Notes: a model not told the origin generated them from the letters alone. DNA of 64,000 nt from Bog-473 sp963726005 (GCA_963726005.1 CAVSAT010000012.1:248001-312000), one strand, 5' to 3'; counted from the stretch's first letter, positions 1 through 11,690 are shown. Numbers and translations are program-made.

Positions 1-147
1 AGGACAAACGCCGGAGACCAGGGGAAGGAAATCCCCTGCACCGGGGTTTTCGCGTCTAGATCCCGCCGGCCCAGGCTGCGGCGTGTTCAACTAAGGCCAC
101 AGGTACACTGGGCCGACAAGCAAGAGGAGCAAGGAGAGGCGGTCAGG

Positions 148-2657
<2,510 letters not shown>

Positions 2658-2658
2658 C

Positions 2659-2671
2659 GGGGCTCCGCCCC
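2659..2671. terminator. Candidate hairpin terminator after clpC
   Basis: GGGGC-TCC-GCCCC forms a perfect 5-bp GC stem two bases after the clpC stop, between the convergent clpC and acetyltransferase genes. There is no T tract on either strand, so it is only a candidate, possibly bidirectional. Confidence 0.4.
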
Positions 2672-2686
2672 ACGGCAAATCGGGGG

Positions 2687-2720
2687 CTCAGCCCTCCCAG
2701 CAACTCAGCCCTCCCAGCAA
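2687..2720. repeat. Two exact tandem copies of a 17-base unit over the acetyltransferase stop codon
   Basis: The unit CTCAGCCCTCCCAGCAA occurs at 2687-2703 and 2704-2720. On the minus strand it encodes the last residues CWEG of the acetyltransferase plus its stop, so the gene's 3' end has been duplicated just beyond its own stop. Confidence 0.9.
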
Positions 2721-3226
2721 TAGGAGAAGACGCCGGGTCGCACCGCGGTGTCGCGCCCGAGCAGGTAGGCCTGGAAGTGCGGGTCGTCGGCGCGTACGGG
2801 CGCATACGTGAGGCCGAGCGGTGCCGCGGCTCGGAAGCCGAAGCGCCCGTAGTAGGCCGGGTCCCCGAGCAGCACCAGCACCGGCCAGTCCCGCGTCGCC
2901 GCCTCGGCGATGAGGGCGTGCACCAGCGCAGAGCCCGTCCCTCGACCTTGGTGCGCCGGCGCGACGCAGACCGGCGCCACCCCGGCGACCGCCGCCCCGC
3001 GCCCGTCGAGGCGGCCGGGTGCGGCCTGCAGATGGCCCACCACAGCGCCGGCGTCGTCGGCCACCAACTCGATGAGGGAGCGCGGAGGACAGGTGGCCCA
3101 GGTGCGCCGCACGATGGCGAGCTCTTCGCGCGCGTCGCGGGTGTCGTCGGAGAAGGCCCGGGCGACGACGGAGAGGATCGCTTCCGCATCGCCCTGGCGT
3201 GCGGGCCGGATGGTGGTCGCGGTCAT
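2705..3226 (-). CDS. GNAT-family N-acetyltransferase
   Basis: A 173-aa GNAT enzyme that probably transfers an acetyl group from acetyl-CoA to a small amine or protein; the substrate is unknown. The N-terminal IRPARQGDAEAI strand, the acetyl-CoA loop around VAPAHQGRGTGSALV (a Q-x-x-G-x-G/A form at about residues 90-105) and a late GDPAYYGRFGF motif match the subgroup of YhbS-like acetyltransferases. Its ATG (3226-3224) overlaps the TGA of the upstream endonuclease-family gene as ATGA, so the two are probably translationally coupled. The C-terminus carries the 17-base duplication described separately. Confidence 0.85.
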   Translation of the reverse strand: MTATTIRPARQGDAEAILSVVARAFSDDTRDAREELAIVRRTWATCPPRSLIELVADDAGAVVGHLQAAPGRLDGRGAAVAGVAPVCVAPAHQGRGTGSALVHALIAEAATRDWPVLVLLGDPAYYGRFGFRAAAPLGLTYAPVRADDPHFQAYLLGRDTAVRPGVFSYCWEG

Positions 3227-4233
3227 GGCAGCCGCACGCCGACCGAGACGAGGTGGTGGTCCGACAGGCCTCCGCACGGGACGACGGCGGCGCGCCGGGC
3301 CACGAGGCCGCGCACGAACAGCCAGTCCAACCGGATCGGCACGTGGTCGGGGAGCGCGCCGGAGTCGTGCGCCGTCGTCGGCGCGGCGACGTTGGCGTCG
3401 GTCCATTCGAATCCGTGCGCCCGGGCCACGTCGAAGAGCGGTTCGTAGGGCACGGGCCACGAGAAGCGAGCCGGATCCCTCCGGCGCATCGCGCGCACCA
3501 GCCGGTGGTCGAACAGCTCGGCATAGCTGGCGCCGAGCGTGTTGCAGTCGCCGCCGACGACGGCCGGACCGCCGTACGCCCGCGCGTCCACCACCCCCAG
3601 CAGCGCCTCCATCTGCTCGGCGCGGTGTCCGGGGTCACCGCGGTTCTCGAGGTGGGCCGACGCGACCTCCACCGCGACCCCGTCGATGGCGAGCGTGGCG
3701 ACGACGGCCATGCGACCGCCGACGCGGGGCTGCGGCGAGTCGGTCGCGAACCAGCCGAGGCCGGTGTCAGGCAGACGGACGACCCCCAGGTCGCCCAAGG
3801 AGGCCCGGGTGACGATGGCGTTGCCGTGGAGGCCGGACCCGTTGTGGAGGTCACCCGCCTCCCGCTGTTCCGCGGCATCGCCGAGGCTGAGCTCGACGAA
3901 CTCCACGCCGAACGCGTAGCCGGCACCGAGGTCCTTCGCGATGGCGGCCGTGACGTCCACGTTCCCCGTGCGCGCCATACCCGTGTCCAGCTCCGAGAGG
4001 AGGCAGACGTCGGCACCGGACTCCCGCAGGCGCAACGCCAACTCGGTGGGACGGCGGCCACGCTGGACGTTCCAGGCCGCCACGCGCACCCATCCCGTGA
4101 GCTCCGCCGACCCGCCGCCCACCCGGTCGACCTCGTGGAGGCAGCGGAGCTCGGCGAGCAGCCGCCGGTGGAGGTCCCGGTCGCCGAGCCGCCCCGCCCA
4201 GCGAGCCCGCTCCGAAGCTGCCGGCGATTCCAT
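3223..4233 (-). CDS. Endonuclease/exonuclease/phosphatase (EEP) family protein
   Basis: A 336-aa metal-dependent phosphodiesterase or nuclease of the EEP fold. The domain starts at about residue 50 (VAAWNVQRG) and has the N-G(x)-G(x)-GNAI segment, VASAHLENRGD, a GGDCNT motif (the GD-N signature) and the terminal SDHHLVSV, where the SDH catalytic motif is preserved. No signal peptide is visible, so it is probably cytoplasmic. It is the first gene of a two-gene minus-strand unit with the acetyltransferase. The actual substrate (DNA, RNA, phospholipid or inositol phosphate) cannot be told from sequence. Confidence 0.8.
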   Translation of the reverse strand: MESPAASERARWAGRLGDRDLHRRLLAELRCLHEVDRVGGGSAELTGWVRVAAWNVQRGRRPTELALRLRESGADVCLLSELDTGMARTGNVDVTAAIAKDLGAGYAFGVEFVELSLGDAAEQREAGDLHNGSGLHGNAIVTRASLGDLGVVRLPDTGLGWFATDSPQPRVGGRMAVVATLAIDGVAVEVASAHLENRGDPGHRAEQMEALLGVVDARAYGGPAVVGGDCNTLGASYAELFDHRLVRAMRRRDPARFSWPVPYEPLFDVARAHGFEWTDANVAAPTTAHDSGALPDHVPIRLDWLFVRGLVARRAAVVPCGGLSDHHLVSVGVRLP

Positions 4234-4315
4234 GACCCGAGCTTCGCACCGGATCCGGCGTGCCGTCTGGGACCGGCACGGGCGATGTGTGACACCCCGT
4301 CCCTAGCGTGCGGCC

Positions 4316-5773
4316 ATGGTCACGGCACCCCACCCACGCGCCCGTTCCGATGTGCGCTACCTCTGCACCGCCTGCGACGCCACCTCGCTGCGCTGGGTGG
4401 GCCGGTGCCCGAGTTGCGGGGCGTGGAACACGTTCGGGCCGTCGGCGCGGGTCCGAGCGGGGGCAGCCGGGGACGGGGCTCCCGCGGTGGCACTGGCCGA
4501 CATCTCGACCGAGGGGGCGCGCCCGCTGCCGACCGGTGTCAGCGAGCTCGACCGCGTACTGGGCGGCGGGGTCGTCGCGGGCTCGGTCACCTTGTTGTTC
4601 GGGCCGCCGGGCATCGGCAAGTCGACGCTGCTCTTCCAGGTGCTCTCGTCGGTGGCCGCGTCGGGGGTCGACGTCATGCTCGCCTCGGCCGAGGAGTCGC
4701 TCACGCAGGTGCGCGGGCGGGCGTCGCGCATCGGCCTGGTGCCCCGCCACCTCCTCGCGCTCGAAGGACCCGACGTCGAACAGATCGAGACGGCGGTCGA
4801 GCGGCACCACCCGGCGCTCGTGGTCGTCGACTCACTCCAATCCGTCTCCGACCCCGAGCTGGCACACCCGGCGGGCAGCCTGGCCCAGGTGCGCGCCTGC
4901 GTCGAGCGCCTGACCCGCATGGCGAAGTCGAGCGGCGTCCCGCTGCTCCTGGTCGGCCACGTCACCAAGGATGGCGACCTGGCCGGGCCCCGGGCGGTCG
5001 AGCACCTCGTCGACACCGTGCTCTCCTTCGACGGGGACCGCCACCACACGCTGCGCGTCCTCACCTCGGTCAAGCACCGCTTCGGGCCCACCGGCGAGGT
5101 CGGCATCTTCGAGATGCGCGACGACGGGTTGCGGACCGTGCCCGATCCTGGACCGCTGATGCTGGGGGACCGCATGGCCGGCGTCCCCGGCAGCGCGGTG
5201 GTGCCCGTGCTCCAGGGGCGCCGCCCCCTCGTGGTCGAGGTCCAGGCGCTGGTCGGGCCGGGCACCGCGGGCGGCGCGTCGCGACCGCACACCCTGGGCC
5301 TCGACGCCGCCCGGGCCAACCTGCTCGTGGCCGTCCTCGCCTGCCGCACCGCCGTGGCCGTGCCGGCCGGGGCCGAGTTCTTCGTTGCCGCGGTGGGCGG
5401 CATCTCGGTGACGGAGCCGGCCGCCGACTTGGCCGTGGCGCTCGCGTTGGCCTCGGTCCTCACAGAACGCGCGTTGCCGCCGGACCTCGTCGCGTTCGGC
5501 GAGCTCGGGTTGGCCGGGGAGGTGCGCCAGGTGCCCGGCTCGGAGCGGCGCCTGGCCGAGGCGTGGCGCGCCGGTTTCACCCGCGCGCTCGTCCCGACCT
5601 CCACCCTGACGGCGGGCGATGCCGGGACCACGGCCGCGCCGGCGGGCCTGGTGGTCCACGGTGTGCGGACGCTGGCGGAGGCCCTGGCCGTGGCTGGTTC
5701 GGAGGCCGGATCGGAAGCAGGGCCGGGTACGATGCCCGGGTGGCCGACGGTGCCGGCGGCAGCCAGCCTCTGA
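4316..5773 (+). CDS. radA: DNA repair protein RadA
   Basis: RadA is a RecA-related branch-migration ATPase acting in recombinational repair. The protein (485 aa) has the N-terminal zinc finger (Cys17, Cys20, Cys31, Cys34), Walker A GPPGIGKST at about residue 98, and a C-terminal Lon-protease-like domain. The RadA signature normally read KNRFG is KHRFG here (about residues 252-256). It diverges from the EEP gene and overlaps the start of disA by 34 bases, the classical radA-disA pairing of Gram-positives. Identification is secure; the motif variation is mild. Confidence 0.95.
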   Translation: MVTAPHPRARSDVRYLCTACDATSLRWVGRCPSCGAWNTFGPSARVRAGAAGDGAPAVALADISTEGARPLPTGVSELDRVLGGGVVAGSVTLLFGPPGIGKSTLLFQVLSSVAASGVDVMLASAEESLTQVRGRASRIGLVPRHLLALEGPDVEQIETAVERHHPALVVVDSLQSVSDPELAHPAGSLAQVRACVERLTRMAKSSGVPLLLVGHVTKDGDLAGPRAVEHLVDTVLSFDGDRHHTLRVLTSVKHRFGPTGEVGIFEMRDDGLRTVPDPGPLMLGDRMAGVPGSAVVPVLQGRRPLVVEVQALVGPGTAGGASRPHTLGLDAARANLLVAVLACRTAVAVPAGAEFFVAAVGGISVTEPAADLAVALALASVLTERALPPDLVAFGELGLAGEVRQVPGSERRLAEAWRAGFTRALVPTSTLTAGDAGTTAAPAGLVVHGVRTLAEALAVAGSEAGSEAGPGTMPGWPTVPAAASL

Positions 5774-6801
5774 ACGACGCGCTGGCGATGATCGCGCCGG
5801 GCACGGTGCTGCGGGAGGGTCTCGACCGCATCCTGCAGGCCAAGCACGGGGCGCTGATCATCGTGGGCGACGACCCCGCCGTCCTTTCCGTGTGCACCGG
5901 AGGTTTCCTCCTCGATGCGGAGTACACGCCCCAGCGCCTCTCGGAGCTCGCCAAGATGGACGGCGCCATCATCCTGGCGGCCGACGCCTCTCGGATCGCC
6001 CGGGCCAACGTGCACCTCGTCCCCAAGGCCTCCATCGCGACGTCGGAGACCGGCACGCGCCACCGCACCGCCGAGCGGGTGGCCCGCTCCATCGACGTGC
6101 CGGTCATCGCCGTCTCCGAGGCCATGGCGACGATCGCCGTCTACCGCAACGAGCGCAAGCACACGACGCAGTCGGCCGGCTGGCTCATCGACCGCTCGAG
6201 CCAGGCGCTGTCGACGCTCCAGCGCTTCCGCGTCCGCTACGACGACGCGCTGTCCACCTTGACCCGTCTCGAGATGGAGGACTCGGTCTCGGTGCGCGAC
6301 GTCGTCGCCGTGCTGCAGCCCGGCGAGATGGTGCGCCGCATCGCCGAGGAGATCGAGAGTCACCTCGTCGAGCTCGGCTCCGACGGCCGGCTCATCTACC
6401 TGCAGACCGAGGAACTGAACGCCGGCGTGGAGAAGAGCCTGACGCTCGTCCTGCGCGACTACACCGACGACGCCGGCATCGGCCGCCTGCGGTCGCTCTC
6501 GCCCGATGCCCTGATGGACCTGCCCAAGGTCGTCGCCGCACTGGACCTCCCCGCCTCCGACGACCAGCTGTACGCGGCGCTGGCACCCCACGGGTACCGC
6601 CTCCTGCACCGCCTGCCCCAGCAGCTCTCGGGGACCCTCATCGAGCGGCTGGTGGGGCGGTTCGGCTCGCTGCCCGAGATCCTCTCCGCCTCGGCCACCG
6701 AGCTCGAATCGGTCGACGGCATCGGCGCCACGACGGCCCGCCACATCCGTGACGGCCTCGCCCGCCTCGTCGAGACCAGCATCTTCGAGCGCTACGAGTG
6801 A
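5740..6801 (+). CDS. disA: DNA integrity scanning diadenylate cyclase DisA
   Basis: DisA condenses two ATP into the second messenger c-di-AMP and scans DNA for branched structures. The 353-aa product has an N-terminal DAC domain with the catalytic DGA (about residues 73-75) and RHR (about 107-109) motifs intact, a helical linker, and a C-terminal helix-hairpin-helix region (VDGIGATTARHIRDGL). The GTG at 5740 was chosen because it gives the usual N-terminal extension ahead of LNDAL; a later ATG at 5788 would trim 16 residues. It overlaps radA and is followed by carD. Confidence 0.95.
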   Translation: MADGAGGSQPLNDALAMIAPGTVLREGLDRILQAKHGALIIVGDDPAVLSVCTGGFLLDAEYTPQRLSELAKMDGAIILAADASRIARANVHLVPKASIATSETGTRHRTAERVARSIDVPVIAVSEAMATIAVYRNERKHTTQSAGWLIDRSSQALSTLQRFRVRYDDALSTLTRLEMEDSVSVRDVVAVLQPGEMVRRIAEEIESHLVELGSDGRLIYLQTEELNAGVEKSLTLVLRDYTDDAGIGRLRSLSPDALMDLPKVVAALDLPASDDQLYAALAPHGYRLLHRLPQQLSGTLIERLVGRFGSLPEILSASATELESVDGIGATTARHIRDGLARLVETSIFERYE

Positions 6802-6814
6802 CGCCGGGACCTGG

Positions 6815-6820
6815 TAAAAT
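6815..6820 (+). promoter_or_regulatory. Possible -10 element for carD
   Basis: TAAAAT stands out in GC-rich sequence 13 bases after the disA stop, within the 133-base carD leader. No convincing -35 hexamer was found at the right distance, so this is weak. Confidence 0.25.
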
Positions 6821-6934
6821 GGTTGGTCGTCGTCGGGCGGACCGGGCCCGTCATGGCAACCTCTCATCAGCAGCGCCCGCACCTCTGTATGCCCGTGCGG
6901 GCGGACCCGGTCCACCCAAGGAGTCGTGAGTCCT

Positions 6935-7414
6935 GTGCCCTTCAAGGTCGGAGACAAAGTCGTCTACCCCCATCACGGGGCGGCCGTCATCGAGAAGCGT
7001 GAGACCAAGGTCGCGTTCGGCGAGAAGAAGGAGTACCTGGTCCTGCGGCTCGCTTACGGGGACCTCATCCTGAACGTCCCCGCCGACAACACCGATGGGG
7101 TCGGCCTGCGCGAGGTCATCAACGACGAGGAGGTCGAGGAGGTCTTCGCCGTGCTGCGCAAGAAAGAGGCGCGCATGCCGACGAACTGGTCCCGGCGCTA
7201 CAAGAACCACTCGGAGAAGCTGCGCTCCGGCGACATCTACCAGGTGGCCGAGGTCGTGCGGAACCTCTCCATCCGCGACAAGGACAAGGGGCTGTCGGCA
7301 GGCGAGAAGCGCATGCTGCAGCGGGCCCGCCAGATCCTGGTGTCCGAGCTGACCTTCGCCTTGAACGTGGACGAGGAGACGGCCGAGGAGCGCCTGAACG
7401 AGGCGCTCACCTGA
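6935..7414 (+). CDS. carD: CarD-family RNA polymerase-binding transcription factor
   Basis: CarD binds the RNA polymerase beta lobe and stabilises open complexes, chiefly at rRNA and housekeeping promoters in actinobacteria. The 159-aa protein begins MPFKVGDKVVYPHHGAAVIE, the conserved beta-lobe-binding domain, followed by the helical DNA-binding domain. A GTG at 6926 is also in frame, but the AAGGAG at 6918-6923 is only two bases from it and eleven from the GTG at 6935, so 6935 was preferred. ispD follows after 20 bases, the arrangement common in mycobacteria and relatives. Confidence 0.95.
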   Translation: MPFKVGDKVVYPHHGAAVIEKRETKVAFGEKKEYLVLRLAYGDLILNVPADNTDGVGLREVINDEEVEEVFAVLRKKEARMPTNWSRRYKNHSEKLRSGDIYQVAEVVRNLSIRDKDKGLSAGEKRMLQRARQILVSELTFALNVDEETAEERLNEALT

Positions 7415-7434
7415 TCGACCGGCCCGGTCCCACC

Positions 7435-8085
7435 GTGACGAAGGTGTGGTCGATCGTCGTGGCCGGCGGCGCGGGCTCCCGTTTCGGCGACCGGAAGCAG
7501 TTCCGCTCGCTCGGCGGCCGCCCGCTGCTCGAGTGGGCCGTCGAGGCGTGCCGGCCCTCGTCCGCCGGTGTCGTCCTCGTGCTCCCCGCCGACCTCGATG
7601 ATGCGGACCACCACGGCGCCGACGCCGTCGTCGCCGGTGGCGCCACCCGGGCCGACTCGGTGCGCTGCGGGCTGGCCGCCGTCCCCGACGACGCGCAGGT
7701 GATCGTGGTCCACGATGCGGCGCGACCGTTGGCTTCCCCCCGGCTCTTCGACGCCGTGATCACCGCGGCGGCCGCCGACGGTGTGGACGGAGCGGTGCCC
7801 GGAGTCCCGCCGAGTGACACGATCAAGGCGGTGGACGGCGCCGGCAGGGTCACGAGCACGCTCGATCGCAGCACGCTGGTCGCCGTCCAGACGCCACAAG
7901 CCTTCCGCGCCGGCGTCCTGCGCCGGGCCCACGCGCATGCCGACCCCGGAGCCACGGACGACGCCATGCTCGTGGAGGCGCTCGGGGGCACCGTGCGTGT
8001 CGTGCCGGGTGAGCCAGCCAACCTGAAGATCACCGACCCCGACGATCTCGGCGCCGCGGAGCGGCTGCTGGCGTCGAGGGGATGA
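7435..8085 (+). CDS. ispD: 2-C-methyl-D-erythritol 4-phosphate cytidylyltransferase IspD
   Basis: Third step of the MEP isoprenoid pathway: MEP plus CTP to CDP-methylerythritol. The 216-aa protein has the nucleotide-binding N-terminus VVAGGAGSRFGDRKQF, the VVHDAARP motif at about residue 99, and VQTPQAF near residue 150. GTG start. The stop overlaps the ispF ATG (ATGA), so ispD-ispF are translationally coupled and sit downstream of carD. Confidence 0.95.
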   Translation: MTKVWSIVVAGGAGSRFGDRKQFRSLGGRPLLEWAVEACRPSSAGVVLVLPADLDDADHHGADAVVAGGATRADSVRCGLAAVPDDAQVIVVHDAARPLASPRLFDAVITAAAADGVDGAVPGVPPSDTIKAVDGAGRVTSTLDRSTLVAVQTPQAFRAGVLRRAHAHADPGATDDAMLVEALGGTVRVVPGEPANLKITDPDDLGAAERLLASRG

Positions 8086-8558
8086 ACGTGCGCATCGGCC
8101 AGGGGATCGACATCCACCGCTTCTCCGAGGACCCGCACCGGCCGCTGGTGCTCGGGGGCGTCGTGATCGAGGGAGCGCGCGGCCTCGGGGGTCACAGCGA
8201 CGCAGACGCGGTGTGCCACTCGCTCGCCGACGCGGTGCTCGGAGCCGTCGGCCTGGGCGACCTCGGCCGGCACTTCCCCGACACCGACCCGGTCTGGGAG
8301 GGGGCCGACAGCATGGCGCTTCTGACCGCGGTGGTGCAGTTGGCCGCCGGGCAGGGCTACGCCTGTGCCAACGCCGACTGCACGATCGTCGCCGACACGC
8401 CGCGGCTGGCGCCGCACACCGCGGGCATGGTGGACCGCTTGAGCGGGGTGCTCGGCGCTCCCGTGTCGGTCAAGGCGACGCGGGCGGAGGGGATCGGGGC
8501 GCTCGGTCGGGCCGAGGGCATCGCGTGTCTCGCCATCGTGTTGATGGAGCCCGTGTGA
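8082..8558 (+). CDS. ispF: 2-C-methyl-D-erythritol 2,4-cyclodiphosphate synthase IspF
   Basis: Fifth MEP-pathway step, making the cyclic diphosphate with a divalent metal at the trimer interface. The 158-aa product contains GQGIDIHRF (metal-binding Asp and His), GGHSDADAVCHSLADA, and the C-terminal KATRAEGIGALGRAEGI motif of the family. It is coupled to ispD upstream and to the rlmB-like gene downstream by four-base overlaps. Confidence 0.96.
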   Translation: MNVRIGQGIDIHRFSEDPHRPLVLGGVVIEGARGLGGHSDADAVCHSLADAVLGAVGLGDLGRHFPDTDPVWEGADSMALLTAVVQLAAGQGYACANADCTIVADTPRLAPHTAGMVDRLSGVLGAPVSVKATRAEGIGALGRAEGIACLAIVLMEPV

Positions 8559-9448
8559 GCCGCCGTCCTCCCCGCACCCCGGCGCGCCGGCCCGATCCGC
8601 GCCAGCGGAATGCACAACGTGATGGCCAACGGGGCGGCCAGAGGGGCGCTCAGCGGGAGGACGGGCGCGGGCGCCCGCGTCCGGAGGCCCTGAGCGAGCT
8701 CGGCGGCGACCAGGTCGAGGGCCGCCGGGCCGTGCTCGAGTTGCTCGCGGTCGGGCGGCGCACGGTGCGCCGCGTCATGGTGGCCGAGGACCAGGACCCC
8801 TCCCCGCTGCTCGACCGCATCGAGGAGTTGGCCGTCCGCCTGCGGGTCCCCGTCGAGACGGTGCCCCGCGCCCGGCTCGACGCCCAGGCCCGCACCGAGG
8901 CACCCCAGGGCGTGCTGGCGCTGGCGCGCCCGCTCGACCCCGTCCCGCTCGATGTCCTGTGCCGCCCGGGCCGGGGCGCGGCGCCGTTCCTCCTGGTGGC
9001 GGCCGGTATCACGGACCCGAGGAACCTGGGCGCGCTCCTGCGCAGCGCCGAGTGCGCGGGCGTGACCGGCGTCGTGCTGCCCCGTCACCGTTCGGCCCGG
9101 CTGTCGCCCACGGTGACCAAGACGGCCGCCGGGGCGATCGAGCACCTGCCCTTCGCCGTCGTGGGCGGGGTGCCGGCCGCGCTGAGCGAGCTCCGCGACC
9201 TCGGCGTCTGGTCGATCGGTCTCGCCGGTGAGGCGGAGCAGTCGCTCTACGACCTGCCCCTCGGTGACGGCCCCGTCGCGCTCGTGGTGGGTAGCGAGGA
9301 GAAGGGGCTGGCGCCGCTCGTGCGCCGGCGCTGTGACCTGGTGGTCGCCATTCCCCAGCACGGCGCGCTGCCCTCGCTGAACGTGGGCGTGGCGGGTGCG
9401 GTCGCCTGCTTCGAGGTCGCCCGCCAACGCGCCGCGGCATCGGGCTAG
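8555..9448 (+). CDS. rlmB: TrmH/SpoU-family 23S rRNA 2'-O-methyltransferase (RlmB-like)
   Basis: SPOUT-fold methyltransferase that uses S-adenosylmethionine, probably for ribose methylation of 23S rRNA. The 297-aa product starts with a basic QR-rich low-complexity tail (about residues 10-45), then a substrate-binding L30e-like domain (GRRAVLELLAVGRRTV) and the SpoU catalytic domain: ITDPRNLGALLRSAECAGV, a GSEEKGL loop and a terminal LPSLNVGVAGAVACFEVARQR knot. GTG start overlaps the ispF stop. The part from about 9110 to the stop, plus the following spacer, has been duplicated at 11691-12075, where it has decayed. Confidence 0.92.
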   Translation: MSRRPPRTPARRPDPRQRNAQRDGQRGGQRGAQREDGRGRPRPEALSELGGDQVEGRRAVLELLAVGRRTVRRVMVAEDQDPSPLLDRIEELAVRLRVPVETVPRARLDAQARTEAPQGVLALARPLDPVPLDVLCRPGRGAAPFLLVAAGITDPRNLGALLRSAECAGVTGVVLPRHRSARLSPTVTKTAAGAIEHLPFAVVGGVPAALSELRDLGVWSIGLAGEAEQSLYDLPLGDGPVALVVGSEEKGLAPLVRRRCDLVVAIPQHGALPSLNVGVAGAVACFEVARQRAAASG

Positions 9449-9513
9449 AGGCGCCGACGAGGATCCTCGATGCCCTCGCCGGCGACGGCGCGTCGGACTA
9501 CCGGCTCAGGTCG

Positions 9514-11578
9514 CTAACCGATTCCCACCACCGGGTTATTGAGCTTGAGACTTCCGGCCGAGCCCGCGAACTGCGCATTGCCGAAGGTAAAGACTCCGCC
9601 GTCGGCCGCGGCCAACAGATAACCGTTGTTGTCCGGCGTGATCTGGCCTCCGACCACGGGCTGGTTCAGGTGGACGCCGCCCATCGAACCGAAGAACCCG
9701 GCAACGCCGTACGTGAACACGCCGCCGTCGGCAGCGAACAGGTCGTAGCCGCCTCCGGTGGAGGTGGCCGCCCCGCCGACGATGGCGGCGTTCAGTGGGC
9801 TCCCCCCGTGCGAACCGTGGAACGTGGCGTCGCCGAAGGTGAAGACGCCGCCGTCGGAGGCGAACAGGTCGTAGCCACCCCCGCTCGGAGTGGCGGACAT
9901 CCCGACGATGGGTTTGTTGAGGTGGATGCCACCCGTCGAGCCGTGAAACACGGCGTCACCAAAGCTGAAGACACCTCCGTCCGCTGCCACCAGCCAGTAG
10001 CCCCGGCCGTCGGGCGTTGGAGCCATGCCGACGATGGGTTGATTGAGGTGCGTCCCACCCGTCGACCCGTAGAAGTTCGACGTTCCGTAGCTGAAGATGC
10101 CGCCGTCGGCGGCCACCAGCCAGTACCCGGGTCCGACCGGATTGGAGGCGATGCCCACCACCGGCTGATTGAGGTGGGTGCCTCCCGCCGATCCGTAGAA
10201 GCCGACGGCGCCGTACGTGAAGACGCCACCGTCGGAGGCCACCAGCCGATAACCGCCCAGATTGGCGCCCAGCTGGCCGGCCGGATTCGGGTCGGAGACC
10301 CGGACGACCTGGCCGCTGATGCCGGGGGCGGGCCCGCTGGCCGGGATGACTCCGAAGTTGGACGCGTACACGGAGCCGTCCCTGGCCACGGTGATGCCGA
10401 GCGGGAACTCGAGCCCGGCGCTGGCCAGCGTGGTCCGGGTGCCGTTGGCGTCGATCCTGATGATCGCTCCGGGCGCCGGCAGGCCAGGGCCCGAGGCCGC
10501 AGGGTCGAGAATGCCGGCGGTGTCGATCTCCATGACCAGCAGCCGACCGGCCTGGTCGAAGGCGATGCTCCCGATCATGGTGAGGCCACTGGCGTAGACC
10601 GTCGGCGTCCCACCCGGGGCGATGCGGTACACGTTGACGTCCCCGACGTCGTTGCCGGTGCCCGGGCCGCCGACCCCGCCCAGCTCACCGACGTAGAGCG
10701 CCCCGTCCGGCCCGACGGCCAAGGACGTGGGGACCGGCTGGGCCATCACCGTCCCGCCGGACGTCGGCTCGGGGATCAGGGGGAGGACGGCCAGCGTGGA
10801 GATCTGCCCCGCCGCGTTGACGAACAGGACGTCGTTGCCGGCGGCATCGGCGACGGCGAACCCGCCGTTGTAGGCCACCAGGCCGTAGGGATCACTGTCG
10901 ATGGCGGGGTCCATCGGACCACCCGATCCGGCTCCGTGGTCGGGGTTGTTGGCCGCCTCGTAGGGGCCGAAGCTGGCCACGGGGGTGGGCGTCCCGCCGC
11001 TGAAGTGCGTGCTGATCAGGTCACCGAGGAGGGCACCCGCCGGGCCGTAGGTCTGCTGCCCGGTGGTCGGATCGATGTTCTGGTTCTGGATGACGGCGTA
11101 GAGCCTGCCGTTCACGACCTGGACATCGGCCACGCCGCCACTGGGCGTCCCGCCCGGAGGAGTCCCGACCGAAGGCAGTCCCCTGACGATCGGCGTCACC
11201 ACGCCTTGAGGCGTGATCTTGTCGATGGTGCCCGAGTTGTTGGCACAGGCGGGCTCCGTTCCCATGACGCAACCGGGCCTGATGACCCCATCGCCGGCCG
11301 CAGCCACGTACAGGTCCCCGCCGGGAGCCACGGTCAGGCCGTGGGGCTGATTGAGGCCAGAGGCGACGACCTGCAGCCCGGGCGTCCTCGGGGCGACGGC
11401 ATGGGCCAGAGCTCCCGGCGCCCGCCCCGGTCCACTGTTGGCCGGAGAAAAGTCCAGGTCCTTGGGCACCGGAGCCGGCGGACGCCGCCACTCCCACTCC
11501 ACTCGATCCCACCAATGCGGCCGCCATGATCGCGGTTGCGCACGTGCCAATACGCCAAGCTCGAGATCCACTCGCCAT
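9514..11578 (-). CDS. Secreted ScyD/ScyE-like protein with 'DGG-F' repeats, copy 1 (frameshifted)
   Basis: Repaired length about 688 aa. The ATG at 11578 starts MASGSRAWRIGTCATAIM, a signal peptide with an Ala-rich cleavage region. Residues about 60-430 match the ScyD/ScyE family: LNQPHGL, a run of DGALYVGELGG-type and RLYAVIQNQN segments, probably a beta-propeller. Residues about 435-688 are six 42-residue repeats of the form GYxLxAxDGGVFxFG-x4-F-GS-x4-LNxPIVG. A one-base insertion relative to copy 2 in the C-rich stretch near 11400-11425 separates the signal peptide from the rest. Function is unknown; the ScyD/E name comes from cyanobacterial scytonemin clusters and need not imply that role. 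Confidence 0.8.
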
Positions 11579-11643
11579 AGGACTCCCCGTTTCCGAACCA
11601 AACTCGTAAGTCGGGTCCTCGCCTCATGTGATTCGGCCCCTAC

Positions 11644-11671
11644 CTCTAACAGACCCAGACGGGACCGTAAA
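11644..11671 (-). promoter_or_regulatory. Candidate promoter of ScyD-like copy 1
   Basis: On the minus strand TTTACG (11671-11666) and TTAGAG (11649-11644) are separated by 16 bases. The same pair with the same spacing is kept upstream of copy 2 although sequence nearer the start codon has diverged, which argues for function. Confidence 0.4.
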
Positions 11672-11690
11672 GCGACATGAAGTCGCGTCG

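Larger units (their letters stand above)
9110..11690. repeat. Tandem duplication, unit 1 (rlmB 3' end plus ScyD-like gene and promoter)
   Basis: This unit holds the last third of the rlmB-like gene, its short 3' spacer, ScyD-like copy 1 and about 110 bases upstream of it. The same order and close sequence follows directly as unit 2 (11691-14228). The internal junction at about 11690 joins the upstream region of copy 1 (last shared bases GACATGAAG) to mid-rlmB sequence, as expected for a direct tandem duplication. Confidence 0.85.

Noticed and set aside
23..147. Heat-shock operator (HAIR or CIRCE) upstream of clpC
   Set aside because: No matching inverted repeat was found; only a weak TACACT -10-like hexamer at 104-109.
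3199..5739. N-terminal 847 codons of the 1200-codon plus-strand frame ending in disA
   Set aside because: Antisense to the EEP gene and out of frame with radA; only the part from 5740 is DisA.
4357..6957. 866-codon minus-strand frame across radA and disA
   Set aside because: Covers two certain genes on the other strand; low-complexity composition.
9670..11529. 619-codon plus-strand frame opposite ScyD-like copy 1
   Set aside because: Mirror of the repeat protein; repeats of AVGGHQPV are the reverse reading of the DGGVF repeat codons.
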